Shown here one piece after another: positions 14,454-23,388 of a stretch of 37,615 bases of DNA. Location: contig JAFUTQ010000114.1 in assembly GCA_017484135.1 (NCBI GenBank), positions 1-37,615 on the forward strand. The letters are read 5' to 3'. This stretch comes from Lachnospiraceae bacterium (GTDB taxonomy: Bacteria > Bacillota > Clostridia > Lachnospirales > Lachnospiraceae). Position numbers and translations under genes: made by a program. Below the pieces are notes generated by a model, which made no database searches, had not been told where the DNA came from, and was given only the letters and a program-made list of their open reading frames with translations. How positions within the stretch are numbered: the first letter of the stretch is position 1; the number at the start of each line of letters is the position of its first letter.

Positions 14454-15911
14454 TCAAATCCGGTTCTTTTTGATCATCTGAATAAATTCCCGGTTATTCT
14501 TCGTCCTTACGAACATATTCAAAATGCTCTCCACTGCATCGTCCGTGCGCATTCCGTTGATTGCCTTTCTCATAATATATACCGCATCCTGCTCCTCGCG
14601 GTTCAACAGCAGGTCTTCTCTTCTGGTTCCGGACTTCACGATATCCAGTGCCGGGAATACGCGTTTTTCTGACAGCTTCCGATCCAGTACCAGCTCCATA
14701 TTGCCTGTTCCCTTAAATTCCTCGTATACCACATCATCCATTTTGCTGCCCGTATCCACAAGCGCTGTGGCAAGTATGGTCAGACTGCCTCCCTCACGCA
14801 TGTTGCGGGCTGCCCCGAAGAAACGCTTCGGCATATGAAGCGCCGCCGGATCCAATCCGCCCGACAAGGTTCTTCCACTTGGCGGAACCGTCAGGTTGTA
14901 GGCTCTTGCCAGCCGCGTGATACTGTCCAACAGGATGATTACATCCTTGTTGTGCTCCACCAAACGCTTTGCGCGCTCGATTACCATCTCGGAAACACGT
15001 TTATGGTGCTCGGGAAGCTCATCAAAGGTTGAATAGATGACCTCTACATTCGGTCCCTCGATGGCCTCCTTGATATCCGTAACCTCCTCAGGTCTCTCAT
15101 CAATCAGCAAAATTATCAGGTGCATCTCAGGGTTGTTGATTTTTACAGCCCTTGCCACCTCCTTCAGCAGGGTGGTCTTGCCTGCCTTAGGCGGAGACAC
15201 AATCATACCGCGCTGTCCTTTTCCAATGGGTGATACCAGATCCACGATCCGCATTGCCATGGCACTTCGATCGGTCTCAAGACGGATTCTTTCATTCGGA
15301 AATATCGGCGTGAGATCCTCAAAGCTTGTCCTTCTCACAGCCACGGAAGGATGAAGACCATTCACGCTGGTCACATAAAGCAATGCCGCAAACTTCTCGG
15401 TCTGGGTTTTGATTCTTGTATTTCCGGTAATAATGTCTCCTGTTTTCAGATTAAACTTGCGAATTTGAGCTGGTGAAACGTACACATCGTTCTCTCCGGG
15501 CAAATAGTTTTCGCATCGGATAAAGCCAAATCCATCCGGCATAACCTCCAGGATCCCGTTGGCCGTAATGCCGCTGTCCATCTGTCTGAGCTCATCGGTC
15601 AGTTCCTCTGCTGTGACTGCCGGATTCGCAAAACTTTTATTATTTTGCTGTCTGCCGTTTCTGTTCTCGTAATGCGTATCGCGCCTTCTGTCGTTCGGTC
15701 TTCTCTCAGGCTTTTCTTCTCTTTTTTCCTTTTCCGCGACCTCGTTTTTTTCCTTGTCCACGACTTCGGTTTTCTCTTTTTCCTGCTCATCCAGCTGCAG
15801 CATCGCCTCCACGAGCTGCGCTTTTCTCATGGCAGAAATCCCCGTAATTCCTCTTTCCTTTGCAAGCTCCCGTAACACGGAAACAGCAAGGCTTTCATAC
15901 TTCTCTCTCAT
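14454..15911 (-). CDS. rho: Transcription termination factor Rho
   Basis: A 485-residue hexameric RNA helicase that ends transcription at Rho-dependent sites. The N-terminal helical domain (1-40) is followed by an insert of about 55 charged residues (41-95, rich in E, K and R), a common variable insert in Firmicutes and Actinobacteria Rho. The RNA-binding domain covers [14 protein letters not shown], and the ATPase core holds Walker A in PPKAGKTT (240-247), then [12 protein letters not shown] and [17 protein letters not shown]. The start ATG at 15911 has AAGGAG on the minus strand just upstream. It is convergent with ppaC and divergent from the malic enzyme gene. Confidence 0.96.
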   Translation of the reverse strand: MREKYESLAVSVLRELAKERGITGISAMRKAQLVEAMLQLDEQEKEKTEVVDKEKNEVAEKEKREEKPERRPNDRRRDTHYENRNGRQQNNKSFANPAVTAEELTDELRQMDSGITANGILEVMPDGFGFIRCENYLPGENDVYVSPAQIRKFNLKTGDIITGNTRIKTQTEKFAALLYVTSVNGLHPSVAVRRTSFEDLTPIFPNERIRLETDRSAMAMRIVDLVSPIGKGQRGMIVSPPKAGKTTLLKEVARAVKINNPEMHLIILLIDERPEEVTDIKEAIEGPNVEVIYSTFDELPEHHKRVSEMVIERAKRLVEHNKDVIILLDSITRLARAYNLTVPPSGRTLSGGLDPAALHMPKRFFGAARNMREGGSLTILATALVDTGSKMDDVVYEEFKGTGNMELVLDRKLSEKRVFPALDIVKSGTRREDLLLNREEQDAVYIMRKAINGMRTDDAVESILNMFVRTKNNREFIQMIKKNRI

Positions 15912-15988
15912 CTTTTCTCCTTTTTCTCATAGATCTGAACCGCAATGACTTGGCCATAGGATCTATATGCTTATTTTCATTTTCATTA

Positions 15989-16094
15989 CAATGATTCGAG
16001 GGTCAAAAGGTTCACATCTTGAAACGATGTGAACACATTGCACAAGAAATCTATGCCGACATAGTCGGCAGACCTTTTGACCATCAAATCATTA
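15989..16094. repeat. Dispersed palindromic repeat, copy 3, MITE-like
   Basis: Outer arms of about 23 bases (GGTCAAAAGGT at 16001-16011, ACCTTTTGACC at 16072-16082, extended outward by AATGATT / AATCATT). Inside are the hairpin TTCACATC-TTGAAAC-GATGTGAA, then TTGCACAAGAAA, then the short palindrome TGCCGAC-ATA-GTCGGCA. It lies in the rho to malic-enzyme divergent gap, in the rho leader. Confidence 0.75.
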
Positions 16095-16120
16095 CATCAT
16101 TGGGATAAAATTGAAAATCA

Positions 16121-16214
16121 AAACGAATTTCAGATAAATTTCGTTTATTATACACCATAATTTCAGAAATAGAAAGTCCTTTTTCTTGATTTGTTAATTT
16201 TTTCGTGCTATGAT
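16121..16214 (+). promoter_or_regulatory. Divergent promoter region; forward promoter of the malic enzyme gene at 16186-16214
   Basis: TTGATT (16186-16191), 17-base spacer, TATGAT (16209-16214). On the minus strand a TATAAT lies near 16155 and could serve rho, though its -35 is weak. The inverted repeat AAACGAA (16121-16127) / TTCGTTT (16140-16146) next to it is a possible operator. Confidence 0.55.
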
Positions 16215-16273
16215 ACTGTGTAATGAAAAAAGGGGCAAAAGTCCGCAACCAAAGTAAAGGAGCCTGTCAGAGC

Positions 16274-17449
16274 ATGGATATCAACGAAAAAGCCATACAG
16301 ATGCACAAAGCATGGAATGGGAAACTAGAAACAAAAGCGAAAATGTCCGTAAAGACAAGAGAAGATCTTGCCATCGCATATACGCCCGGCGTGGCGGCTC
16401 CCTGCCGCGTGATTGCCGAACAAAAGAATACGGTGTACGACTACACCATAAAAGCCAATACCGTCGCGGTGGTTTCTGACGGAAGCGCTGTACTGGGGCT
16501 TGGAAACATCGGTCCTTACGCAGCCCTGCCCGTCATGGAGGGGAAATGTGTCCTGTTTAAGGAATTCGGAAATATCAACGCGGTGCCCATCTGTCTCGAC
16601 ACGCAGGATACCGAAGAGATTATCGCAGCCGTAAAAAATATCGCTCCGGCTTTCGGGGGGATCAATCTGGAGGACATTTCCGCTCCCCGCTGCTTTGAGA
16701 TTGAGGAGCGCTTGAAGCAGCTTCTGGATATTCCGGTATTTCATGATGATCAGCATGGTACCGCAATTGTCGTTCTGGCAGGCATCATAAATGCCCTAAA
16801 GGTAACCGGAAAAGACAAAGAAACCGCAAGGGTGGTAGTCAACGGTGCCGGTTCTGCGGGTATCGCCATCACAAAGCTTCTGCTGACATATGGATTCCGG
16901 AATGTGACGATGTGTGACCGTCTGGGTATCATCGGCAAGGATTATCCGGATCTGAATTGGATGCAGCAAAAAATGACGGATGTGACAAACCTTTCCGGAC
17001 AGACCGGAACTCTGGCGGATGCCTTAAAGGGCGCGGACATTTTTGTGGGTGTCTCGGCCCCCAATCTGGTGACACCGGAAATGGTTGCTTCCATGAACCG
17101 CGATTCCATCCTGTTTGCAATGGCCAATCCCACACCCGAGATTATGCCCGACATCGCCAAAGCCGCCGGTGCAAGAGTGGTCGGAACCGGTCGAAGCGAT
17201 TTTCCGAATCAGGTCAACAACGTGATTGTTTTTCCCGGTATTTTCAAGGGGGCGCTGGAGGCGCATGCCGCGCAGATTACAGAAGACATGAAGCTGTCGG
17301 CCGCACTTGCCATTGCCGGGCTGGTATCTGATGAGGAACTCTGTGAGGAGTTTATCATGCCTGAGCCTTTTGATCCAAGAATTGCAGAGGCTGTCAGTCA
17401 GGCAGTAAAAAGGGGGGCTGAAAATGGAAGGACCGACAACCTTATATAA
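16274..17449 (+). CDS. Malic enzyme (malate to pyruvate and CO2), short bacterial type
   Basis: A 391-residue enzyme that oxidatively decarboxylates malate to pyruvate, with NAD or NADP. Visible motifs are AYTPGVAAPC with the catalytic tyrosine (Y36), GLGNIGP with the lysine-bearing VMEGK (K91), the metal site HDDQHGTAIV (157-166) and the dinucleotide fold NGAGSAG (190-196). Length is right for the short bacterial type, which lacks the phosphotransacetylase-like tail of MaeB. I placed the start at ATG 16274 because AAAGGAG at 16256-16262 precedes it and MDINEKAIQMHK is the family's normal beginning. The 3' end overlaps the next gene by 26 bases. With pckA close by, it sets flow between C4 acids, PEP and pyruvate. 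Confidence 0.92.
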   Translation: MDINEKAIQMHKAWNGKLETKAKMSVKTREDLAIAYTPGVAAPCRVIAEQKNTVYDYTIKANTVAVVSDGSAVLGLGNIGPYAALPVMEGKCVLFKEFGNINAVPICLDTQDTEEIIAAVKNIAPAFGGINLEDISAPRCFEIEERLKQLLDIPVFHDDQHGTAIVVLAGIINALKVTGKDKETARVVVNGAGSAGIAITKLLLTYGFRNVTMCDRLGIIGKDYPDLNWMQQKMTDVTNLSGQTGTLADALKGADIFVGVSAPNLVTPEMVASMNRDSILFAMANPTPEIMPDIAKAAGARVVGTGRSDFPNQVNNVIVFPGIFKGALEAHAAQITEDMKLSAALAIAGLVSDEELCEEFIMPEPFDPRIAEAVSQAVKRGAENGRTDNLI

Positions 17450-17939
17450 GCTCATGGTGCTGTATATGCTCAATACCGTAGAATTCCCCCTGACCAACGC
17501 ACAAATCACAAATTTTTTTCTGGAAAAGGAATATACGGATTTCTTTTCCATCCAGCAAACCATTCACGAGCTGGATGAGGCTGAACTGATCAGCATTGAA
17601 ACAACCCAAAAAAATACGCTGTATCAAATCACGCAGGCCGGGAAGGAAACCCTGAAATTTTTTCAGGATAAGATTTCCGTGTCCGTCATGGAAGACATCC
17701 GCGTGTATTTCAAAGAAAATGAAATGGCCATGAAGGCGGACAATGCATACCTGTCCGATTACTACAAGGTTTCCTCCCAGAGCTATGCAGTGCGCTGCCT
17801 GGTAAGGGAGCATGGGGTGAATCGTCTGGATTTCACGCTCATGGTTCGGACCAAGGAACAGGCCGAGGCCATCTGTTTTAACTGGAAAAATCAGGCCGAC
17901 GATGTCTATGCGTGTCTGATTGATTTGTTATTGGAATAA
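17424..17939 (+). CDS. DUF4364-family protein with winged-helix-like N-terminus
   Basis: A 171-residue protein. The first part (LYKLMVLYMLNTVEFPLTNA, then FFSIQQTIHELDEAELISIE and YQITQAGKETLKFF) follows the pattern of a PadR/MarR-like winged helix: helices, recognition helix, then a beta wing with ITxxG. The rest (SYAVRCLVREHGVNRLDFTL, AEAICFNWKNQADDVY) fits the DUF4364 group of Clostridia. Its start lies 26 bases inside the malic enzyme gene after GGGGGG, so the two are translated together. A regulatory role is likely from the fold, but no target is known. Confidence 0.75.
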   Translation: MEGPTTLYKLMVLYMLNTVEFPLTNAQITNFFLEKEYTDFFSIQQTIHELDEAELISIETTQKNTLYQITQAGKETLKFFQDKISVSVMEDIRVYFKENEMAMKADNAYLSDYYKVSSQSYAVRCLVREHGVNRLDFTLMVRTKEQAEAICFNWKNQADDVYACLIDLLLE

Positions 17940-18052
17940 TGAGATTTGCGCGTGAATGGAGGGTGTGTGCAGAGGCCAGGACATTCCCTGCCCTCCGGCA
18001 GCCCTGCATTGACCGTGAGCAACACCCGCTTCAAAATGATAAGACAAATTTG

Positions 18053-18081
18053 TTGCTTTTACCCGGGTGATAGTGTATAAT
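18053..18081 (+). promoter_or_regulatory. Promoter of pckA
   Basis: TTGCTT (18053-18058), 17-base spacer, perfect TATAAT (18076-18081), 118 bases before the start codon. Confidence 0.75.
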
Positions 18082-18122
18082 GTTAAGCGTTGTGGGGATT
18101 TTTCCCGGTAAATTCTAGCATA

Positions 18123-18167
18123 AACTGTTGAAATCCGGATCGCAACACAGTCCGGCTTTGAACAGTT
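18123..18167 (+). promoter_or_regulatory. Hairpin in the pckA leader
   Basis: AACTGTTGAAATCCGGA pairs with TCCGGCTTTGAACAGTT at 15 of 17 positions around an 11-base loop. No T-run follows, so it is not an intrinsic terminator. It ends about 30 bases before the start codon and may stabilise the message or bind a regulator. Confidence 0.55.
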
Positions 18168-18199
18168 AAAAAATAAGAAAGAAAAGAGGTTATTGTAAG

Positions 18200-19804
18200 A
18201 TGGCAGAAATCAATTTGAGCAAGTATGGCATTAACGGAACAACGGAGATCGTTTACAATCCTTCCTTTGATGTACTGTTTGAGGAGGAGACCAAGGCGGA
18301 TCTCGAGGGGTATGAGAAGGGACAGGTCAGCGAACTGGGTGCAGTGAACGTTATGACCGGTGTGTATACAGGCCGTTCTCCCAAAGACAAATTCATCGTA
18401 GTAGATGAGAATTCCAAGGATACGGTTTGGTGGACTTCTGACAAATACAAGAATGACAACCATCCGGCAACAGAGGAAGCATGGAAGGTACTCAAGGATA
18501 TCGCATTAAAAGAGCTCTCTAATAAGAAGCTTTATGTGGTAGATGCATTCTGTGGTGCAAACAAGGATACGAGAATGGCAGTTCGCTTCATCGTTGAGGT
18601 GGCATGGCAGGCTCACTTTGTGACAAATATGTTTATCCAGCCGACCGAGGAAGAGCTGAAAAACTTCGAGCCGGACTTCATCGTGTACAATGCTTCCAAG
18701 GCAAAGGTAGAAAATTACAAGGAGCTGGGCTTAAACTCAGAGACCGCAGTGGCATTCAATATCACAAGCCGTGAGCAGGTCATCATCAATACATGGTACG
18801 GCGGAGAGATGAAAAAGGGTATGTTCTCCATGATGAACTACTATCTGCCGTTAAAGGGCATCGCTTCCATGCACTGCTCTGCAAACACAGATATGAACGG
18901 TGAGAATACCGCGATCTTCTTCGGACTTTCCGGAACCGGTAAGACAACGCTGTCTACCGACCCGAAGCGTCTTCTGATCGGTGATGACGAGCATGGCTGG
19001 GATGACAACGGCGTATTCAACTTTGAGGGCGGCTGCTATGCAAAGGTAATCGACCTTGACAAGGATTCCGAGCCGGATATCTACAATGCGATCAAGCGTG
19101 ACGCACTGTTGGAGAATGTTACACTGGATGCAAACGGCAAGATTGATTTTGCTGACAAGTCCGTGACAGAGAATACCCGTGTATCTTATCCGATCAATCA
19201 CATTCAGAATATTGTACGTCCGATTTCTTCCGCACCGGCAGCAAAGAACGTGATTTTCCTTTCTGCAGATGCATTCGGGGTACTTCCTCCGGTATCGATC
19301 CTTACACCGGAGCAGACAAAATACTACTTCCTGTCAGGCTTTACCGCAAAGCTGGCTGGTACAGAGCGCGGAATTACAGAGCCGACTCCTACCTTCTCCG
19401 CTTGCTTTGGTCAGGCATTCTTAGAGCTGCATCCGACCAAGTATGCAGAGGAGCTCGTTAAGAAGATGGAGAAGAGCGGCGCAAAGGCTTATCTGGTAAA
19501 CACAGGCTGGAACGGAACCGGAAAGAGAATTTCCATCAAGGATACCCGCGGTATCATCGATGCAATCTTAAGCGGAGATGTAGCCAAGGTACCGACCAAG
19601 AAGATTCCGTACTTCAACTTTGAGGTTCCGACCGAGCTTCCGGGCGTAGACACCAACATTCTGGATCCGCGTGATACATACGCAAACGCTTCTGAGTGGG
19701 AAGAGAAGGCAAAGGATCTGGCACAGAGATTTATCAAGAACTTTGCAAAGTATGAGGGAAATGATGCAGGAAAAGCATTGGTTGCTGCTGGACCTCAGTT
19801 ATAA
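18200..19804 (+). CDS. pckA: Phosphoenolpyruvate carboxykinase (ATP)
   Basis: A 534-residue enzyme interconverting oxaloacetate and PEP with ATP/ADP. Key parts seen are [14 protein letters not shown] (substrate binding), [14 protein letters not shown] (P-loop 242-250, lysine 248), [20 protein letters not shown] (metal and nucleotide site) and the C-terminal [15 protein letters not shown]. Length is that of the ATP type, not the GTP type. AAAGAGGTT precedes ATG 18200. In gut Clostridia this enzyme often runs toward oxaloacetate, fixing CO2 and making ATP; the direction cannot be read from sequence. Codons are strongly biased to host-preferred forms, which suggests high expression. Confidence 0.97.
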   Translation: MAEINLSKYGINGTTEIVYNPSFDVLFEEETKADLEGYEKGQVSELGAVNVMTGVYTGRSPKDKFIVVDENSKDTVWWTSDKYKNDNHPATEEAWKVLKDIALKELSNKKLYVVDAFCGANKDTRMAVRFIVEVAWQAHFVTNMFIQPTEEELKNFEPDFIVYNASKAKVENYKELGLNSETAVAFNITSREQVIINTWYGGEMKKGMFSMMNYYLPLKGIASMHCSANTDMNGENTAIFFGLSGTGKTTLSTDPKRLLIGDDEHGWDDNGVFNFEGGCYAKVIDLDKDSEPDIYNAIKRDALLENVTLDANGKIDFADKSVTENTRVSYPINHIQNIVRPISSAPAAKNVIFLSADAFGVLPPVSILTPEQTKYYFLSGFTAKLAGTERGITEPTPTFSACFGQAFLELHPTKYAEELVKKMEKSGAKAYLVNTGWNGTGKRISIKDTRGIIDAILSGDVAKVPTKKIPYFNFEVPTELPGVDTNILDPRDTYANASEWEEKAKDLAQRFIKNFAKYEGNDAGKALVAAGPQL

Positions 19805-19836
19805 TCCGGAATAAAAATCAGAAACAAAAAAGTAAA

Positions 19837-19872
19837 AAATCCTGGCGGATCCGCTCCGCTGGGATTTCTTTC
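19837..19872 (+). terminator. Rho-independent terminator of pckA
   Basis: AAATCC-TG-GCGGA and TCCGC-TG-GGATTT form a 13-pair stem (with wobbles) around loop TCCGC, preceded by an A-run and followed by CTTTCT. Confidence 0.7.
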
Positions 19873-19906
19873 TATATGCGCAGGGCGCACAAGGAGACCG
19901 AAAAAC

Positions 19907-21067
19907 ATGGAACACACACTGGAATATGCCGTAGGGCAGATGGCGGACAAATGCAGCCGCATGATCATCAGCAGACCCGCACAGAAAACGGCTGTCTACC
20001 GTAAAATTGTGGTAAATAAAAAGCAGCGGAATTATCAGATTGAAAAATACACTGAGAAACAGGTTTTCCATGAGAATGTGGATCTTCAGACCTTAAAAGA
20101 CTTCCTTCTTGCACAGCTGTCCGGAGCATATCGTCAGATGAACGGGTTTGAGGAAGGCTATGAGCATATGCTGATGGTTTCAAAAAAAGGCGTGCCCGCC
20201 TATAAACGCAAAAAAAATGATACAGTCGGAAAGAATTTTGAGTCACATAACCGCACAAAACAATATCTGTTGAAAGAGGGAACTGTCGTACCGCCGCTGG
20301 TGGATATGGGGATTTTTACCGCGGAGGGAAAAGTAGTTCGCTCCATGTATGACAAATTCAGACAGATCAATCGTTTTATCGAAATCATCAATGACTATGT
20401 GAAAGAATGTGAAAAGGACGAGCTCCATATCATTGATTTTGGCTGCGGAAAATCCTATCTCACCTTTATTCTGTATTACTATCTGACCGAAATTCGCCGG
20501 ATCCGGGTACAGATGGTGGGGCTGGATCTGAAACGGGATGTGATCCAAAAGTGCAATGAGACCGCAGAAAAATACGGTTACACCGGTCTGCGGTTCGAAG
20601 TGGGGGATATCAGCTCCTATCAGACAGATTTCAAGGTGGATGCTGTGGTGACGCTGCATGCCTGTGACACCGCCACAGATTTTGCCCTGTTTCATGCGAT
20701 TCAATGGAAGGCGGACATGATTTTCTCGGTTCCCTGTTGTCAGCATGAGTTAAACGCACAGATGGAGAGCGACACGTTTTCGCTGATGACGCGCTACGGA
20801 ATCATACAGGAGCGCTTTGCCGCGCTGGTCACAGATGCCATCCGGGCAAATCTGCTGGAATACTGCGGCTATACGACCCAGCTTTTGGAATTTGTAGATC
20901 TGTCCCATACCCCCAAAAATGTGCTGATCCGTGGAAAGCGTCATGCCGGAGCCAACCGCGCGCACCGGGAGAAAATGCTTTCGGAGGTGCAGCGGATGAT
21001 GGAGGAATATCATTTGAAGCCGATGCTTTACGGACTGCTGGAATCGGAGGATTTGATAGAAACATAG
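19907..21067 (+). CDS. Class I SAM-dependent methyltransferase (Methyltransf_32-like)
   Basis: A 386-residue protein. The SAM-binding motif is DFGCGKSYLTFILYYYL (from 177), followed by GLDLKRDVIQKC (motif II), GDISSYQ (motif III), TLHACDTATDFAL (motif IV, 249-261) and SVPCCQHELN (274-283). The HACDTATD and PCCQHE pair is typical of a methyltransferase group also found in eukaryotes (RRNAD1/METTL25-like). The N-terminal 110 residues carry lysine-rich beta segments that may bind RNA. The substrate is unknown; an RNA target would fit the next gene, which is an rRNA methyltransferase. ATG 19907 lies after AAGGAGACC. Confidence 0.8.
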   Translation: MEHTLEYAVGQMADKCSRMIISRPAQKTAVYRKIVVNKKQRNYQIEKYTEKQVFHENVDLQTLKDFLLAQLSGAYRQMNGFEEGYEHMLMVSKKGVPAYKRKKNDTVGKNFESHNRTKQYLLKEGTVVPPLVDMGIFTAEGKVVRSMYDKFRQINRFIEIINDYVKECEKDELHIIDFGCGKSYLTFILYYYLTEIRRIRVQMVGLDLKRDVIQKCNETAEKYGYTGLRFEVGDISSYQTDFKVDAVVTLHACDTATDFALFHAIQWKADMIFSVPCCQHELNAQMESDTFSLMTRYGIIQERFAALVTDAIRANLLEYCGYTTQLLEFVDLSHTPKNVLIRGKRHAGANRAHREKMLSEVQRMMEEYHLKPMLYGLLESEDLIET

Positions 21068-21091
21068 GCTTTACATCTTTTTGTATGTGCA

Positions 21092-21170
21092 GGGGCGCAT
21101 GAGGAAATGTTTCGGCTGTCGCCGAATGTGCCCCGCACGGCGAGTAGGGGGAGAAAATCTCCCCTACTCG
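21092..21170 (+). terminator. Two consecutive hairpins after the methyltransferase gene
   Basis: First: GGGGCGCAT (21092-21100) with ATGTGCCCC (21126-21134), enclosing TTCGGC-TGTC-GCCGAA. Second: CGAGTAGGGGGAGA (from 21141) with TCTCCCCTACTCG (to 21170), one bulged G. The second is very stable and lies between the two methyltransferase genes; a weak T-run (GATTTTT) follows 12 bases later. TGTGCAGGGGCGCAT here resembles TGCGCAGGGCGCAC at 19877-19890. Confidence 0.55.
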
Positions 21171-21212
21171 ATTGCTGCTTGATTTTTAACAAGTAACGAA
21201 GAGGGAAAAGAT

Positions 21213-22601
21213 ATGCTACCACAGGATTTTACAGAAAGAATGCGGCACATGCTGGGAGATGAGTTCCCGGCTTTTTTGGCAAGCTATGAACAGGAAAAAC
21301 GGCAGGGGTTGCGCCTAAATCCGCTAAAGACCTCACGGGAACGGTTTGAGACACAGACGGATTGGAGGCTCGCACCCGTTTTGTGGGCGGAGTACGGCTA
21401 TTACTATGACAAGGCGTTTGCGCCCGGAAAGCATCCCTATCATGCTTCGGGCGTGTATTATATTCAGGAGCCCTCCGCGATGGCTCCGGCAAGGTATCTG
21501 GATGCGCAGCCCGGAGAGATAATTTTGGATCTGTGCGCCGCACCCGGAGGAAAGAGCACCCAGATTGCAGGAGCCATGCGGGGGCAGGGACTTCTGATAT
21601 GCAACGAGATCCATCCGGCGCGGGCAAAGATTTTATCGGAGAATATTGAGCGGATGGGGATTCGCAATGCGCTGGTGACAAACGAAACGCCCGCACGTCT
21701 GGCGGAGAGATATGAGGCATGCTTTGACCGGATCATGGTGGATGCACCCTGCTCCGGCGAGGGAATGTTTCGGAAAAATGAGGATGCCTGCGAGGAATGG
21801 AGCTTAGAACAGGTGGCGATCTGTGCAGAACGGCAGGATGAGATTTTGGAGGCGGCAGCGCAGATGCTAAAGCCGGGGGGCAGACTGGTCTATTCCACCT
21901 GTACCTTTGCGCCCGAGGAAAATGAGGGCAGTATCAGCCGCTTTCTCGCGAAACACCCGGAATATGAAATCCTTCCTGTAAAGAAATCAGAAGGAATGTC
22001 GGGCGGCAGGGCGGACTGGATACAGGGCGCGGCAGCGCACATCGAGGACACCATCCGCATGTTTCCGCACAAGCTCCGGGGAGAGGGACACTATGTGGCA
22101 GTTCTGAAAAAAACCGGAGAGAGAGGACAAAACGGCGCGGAAAATGTTCCGGCGTGGGAACTGGAAAAGGGCATCACGAACCCTGCCAGGGAGTGCAGGG
22201 ACTATCTGAGCTTTGAGGAGGAATACTTAAAAATCAGGCTTCACACAGAGGGAAAGCTCATCCGCTTTGGCGACCAGCTCTATCTGGCACCGCAGAGTCT
22301 GCCTGCGCTGAAGGGCTTAAAGGTGCTGCGGGCGGGGCTTCATCTGGGCAGCATGAAAAAGAACCGCTTCGAGCCGTCCCATGCCCTTGCGCTGACATTG
22401 CGCGGGGAACAGGTGCGGTTGTCAAAAAATCTGGCATCCGACAGCCCCCAAATACAGGCGTATCTGCGGGGGCAGACCCTGGAGGCAGAGGGAGAAAAGG
22501 GCTGGTATTTAATGACCACAGACGGCTACAGCATCGGCTGGGGAAAGCTGTCCGGCAATGTCATGAAAAATCATTACCCGAAGGGACTGCGCATTTCTTA
22601 A
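21213..22601 (+). CDS. RsmF/RsmB-type rRNA cytosine-C5 methyltransferase
   Basis: A 462-residue enzyme of the NOL1/NOP2/Sun group that methylates C5 of cytosine in 16S rRNA using SAM. The SAM site is DLCAAPGGKSTQIAGAM (106-122), the two catalytic cysteines are in DAPCSGEGMFRK (C180) and YSTCTFAPEENEG (C230), and the YIQEPSAM motif precedes them. The C-terminal 160 residues (about 300-462) form the PUA-like RNA-binding domain seen in RsmF (FEPSHALAL..). Length matches RsmF of Firmicutes. AGAGGGAAAAG precedes ATG 21213. Its last codons overlap direct repeats likely used to control the next gene. Confidence 0.88.
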   Translation: MLPQDFTERMRHMLGDEFPAFLASYEQEKRQGLRLNPLKTSRERFETQTDWRLAPVLWAEYGYYYDKAFAPGKHPYHASGVYYIQEPSAMAPARYLDAQPGEIILDLCAAPGGKSTQIAGAMRGQGLLICNEIHPARAKILSENIERMGIRNALVTNETPARLAERYEACFDRIMVDAPCSGEGMFRKNEDACEEWSLEQVAICAERQDEILEAAAQMLKPGGRLVYSTCTFAPEENEGSISRFLAKHPEYEILPVKKSEGMSGGRADWIQGAAAHIEDTIRMFPHKLRGEGHYVAVLKKTGERGQNGAENVPAWELEKGITNPARECRDYLSFEEEYLKIRLHTEGKLIRFGDQLYLAPQSLPALKGLKVLRAGLHLGSMKKNRFEPSHALALTLRGEQVRLSKNLASDSPQIQAYLRGQTLEAEGEKGWYLMTTDGYSIGWGKLSGNVMKNHYPKGLRIS

Positions 22602-22653
22602 AGAAATCTTAAAGGTTTGCCCGATTGGTTCTTAAAGCCCGGTTGTGTAAAAT
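22596..22653 (+). promoter_or_regulatory. Promoter of the two-component genes with response-regulator-type direct repeats
   Basis: TCTTAAAG occurs at 22596, 22607 and 22630. The first two are spaced 11 bp (one helical turn), the third 23 bp further, so all face about the same side. A promoter TTGGTT (22625-22630), 17-base spacer, TAAAAT (22648-22653) lies with them. Direct repeats of 11-bp period are the usual binding pattern of OmpR/PhoB regulators, so the product encoded 25 bp downstream may control its own gene. Confidence 0.6.
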
Positions 22654-22677
22654 GAGAGACAACAATGGAGGAAGGTT

Positions 22678-23388
22678 ATGTACAACGTATTGATCTGTGA
22701 CGATGAGAAGGATATTGTTTCGGCATTAAAGATTTATCTGTCTTCCGATGACTATCAGCTGTTTGAGGCATACACGGGCAAAGAGGCGCTTGACATCATA
22801 CGCAGGCAGGAGATCCATCTGGTGCTCATGGATATCATGATGCCGGAAATGGACGGCATGCAGGCGCTGCTAAAGATCCGGGAGGAGAGCAACGTCCCGG
22901 TGATTTTTCTGACGGCAAAGAGCGAGGACAGCGACAAGATTTTAGGTCTGGTGGTGGGGGCAGACGATTACATTACCAAGCCCTTTAACCCGGTAGAGGT
23001 ACAGGCAAGGGTAAAGTCCCAGCTGCGCCGCTATATGCAGCTCGGAGGCGGAAAAATAAAGAATAGTCGCCTGACCATTGGTGGTGTTGAGCTGGATGAC
23101 GCGGCAAAGTCAGTCACACTGGATGGAGAGCCCATCGCGGTGACGCCTACGGAATACGAGATCCTAAAGCTTCTCATGGAGCATCCGGGACAGGTATACG
23201 CGCCAAAGGAAATCTATCAAAAGGTCTGGGGAGACGATCCTTACGGCTCGGAAAATACGGTTGCGGTACATATCCGGCATCTTCGCGAAAAACTGGAATA
23301 CAACCCGTCTGAGCCCCGCTATCTGAAGGTGGTCTGGGGACAGGGCTACAAGATCGAAGGGAGCAAAACATGGGAAGCGAACTCATAG
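22678..23388 (+). CDS. OmpR/PhoB-family response regulator (VanR-like)
   Basis: A 236-residue DNA-binding regulator. The receiver domain (1-120) has the acidic pocket D8/D9, phosphorylation site D52 (LVLMDIMMPEMDG), T79 and K101 (DDYITKPF). The winged-helix output domain covers about 130-232 (VTPTEYEILKLLMEHPGQVY, YGSENTVAVHIRHLREKLE, VVWGQGYKIE). GGAGGAAGG lies before ATG 22678. It overlaps the sensor kinase start by 19 bases, so the two are a matched pair. The input signal and regulon cannot be read from the sequence. Confidence 0.93.
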   Translation: MYNVLICDDEKDIVSALKIYLSSDDYQLFEAYTGKEALDIIRRQEIHLVLMDIMMPEMDGMQALLKIREESNVPVIFLTAKSEDSDKILGLVVGADDYITKPFNPVEVQARVKSQLRRYMQLGGGKIKNSRLTIGGVELDDAAKSVTLDGEPIAVTPTEYEILKLLMEHPGQVYAPKEIYQKVWGDDPYGSENTVAVHIRHLREKLEYNPSEPRYLKVVWGQGYKIEGSKTWEANS

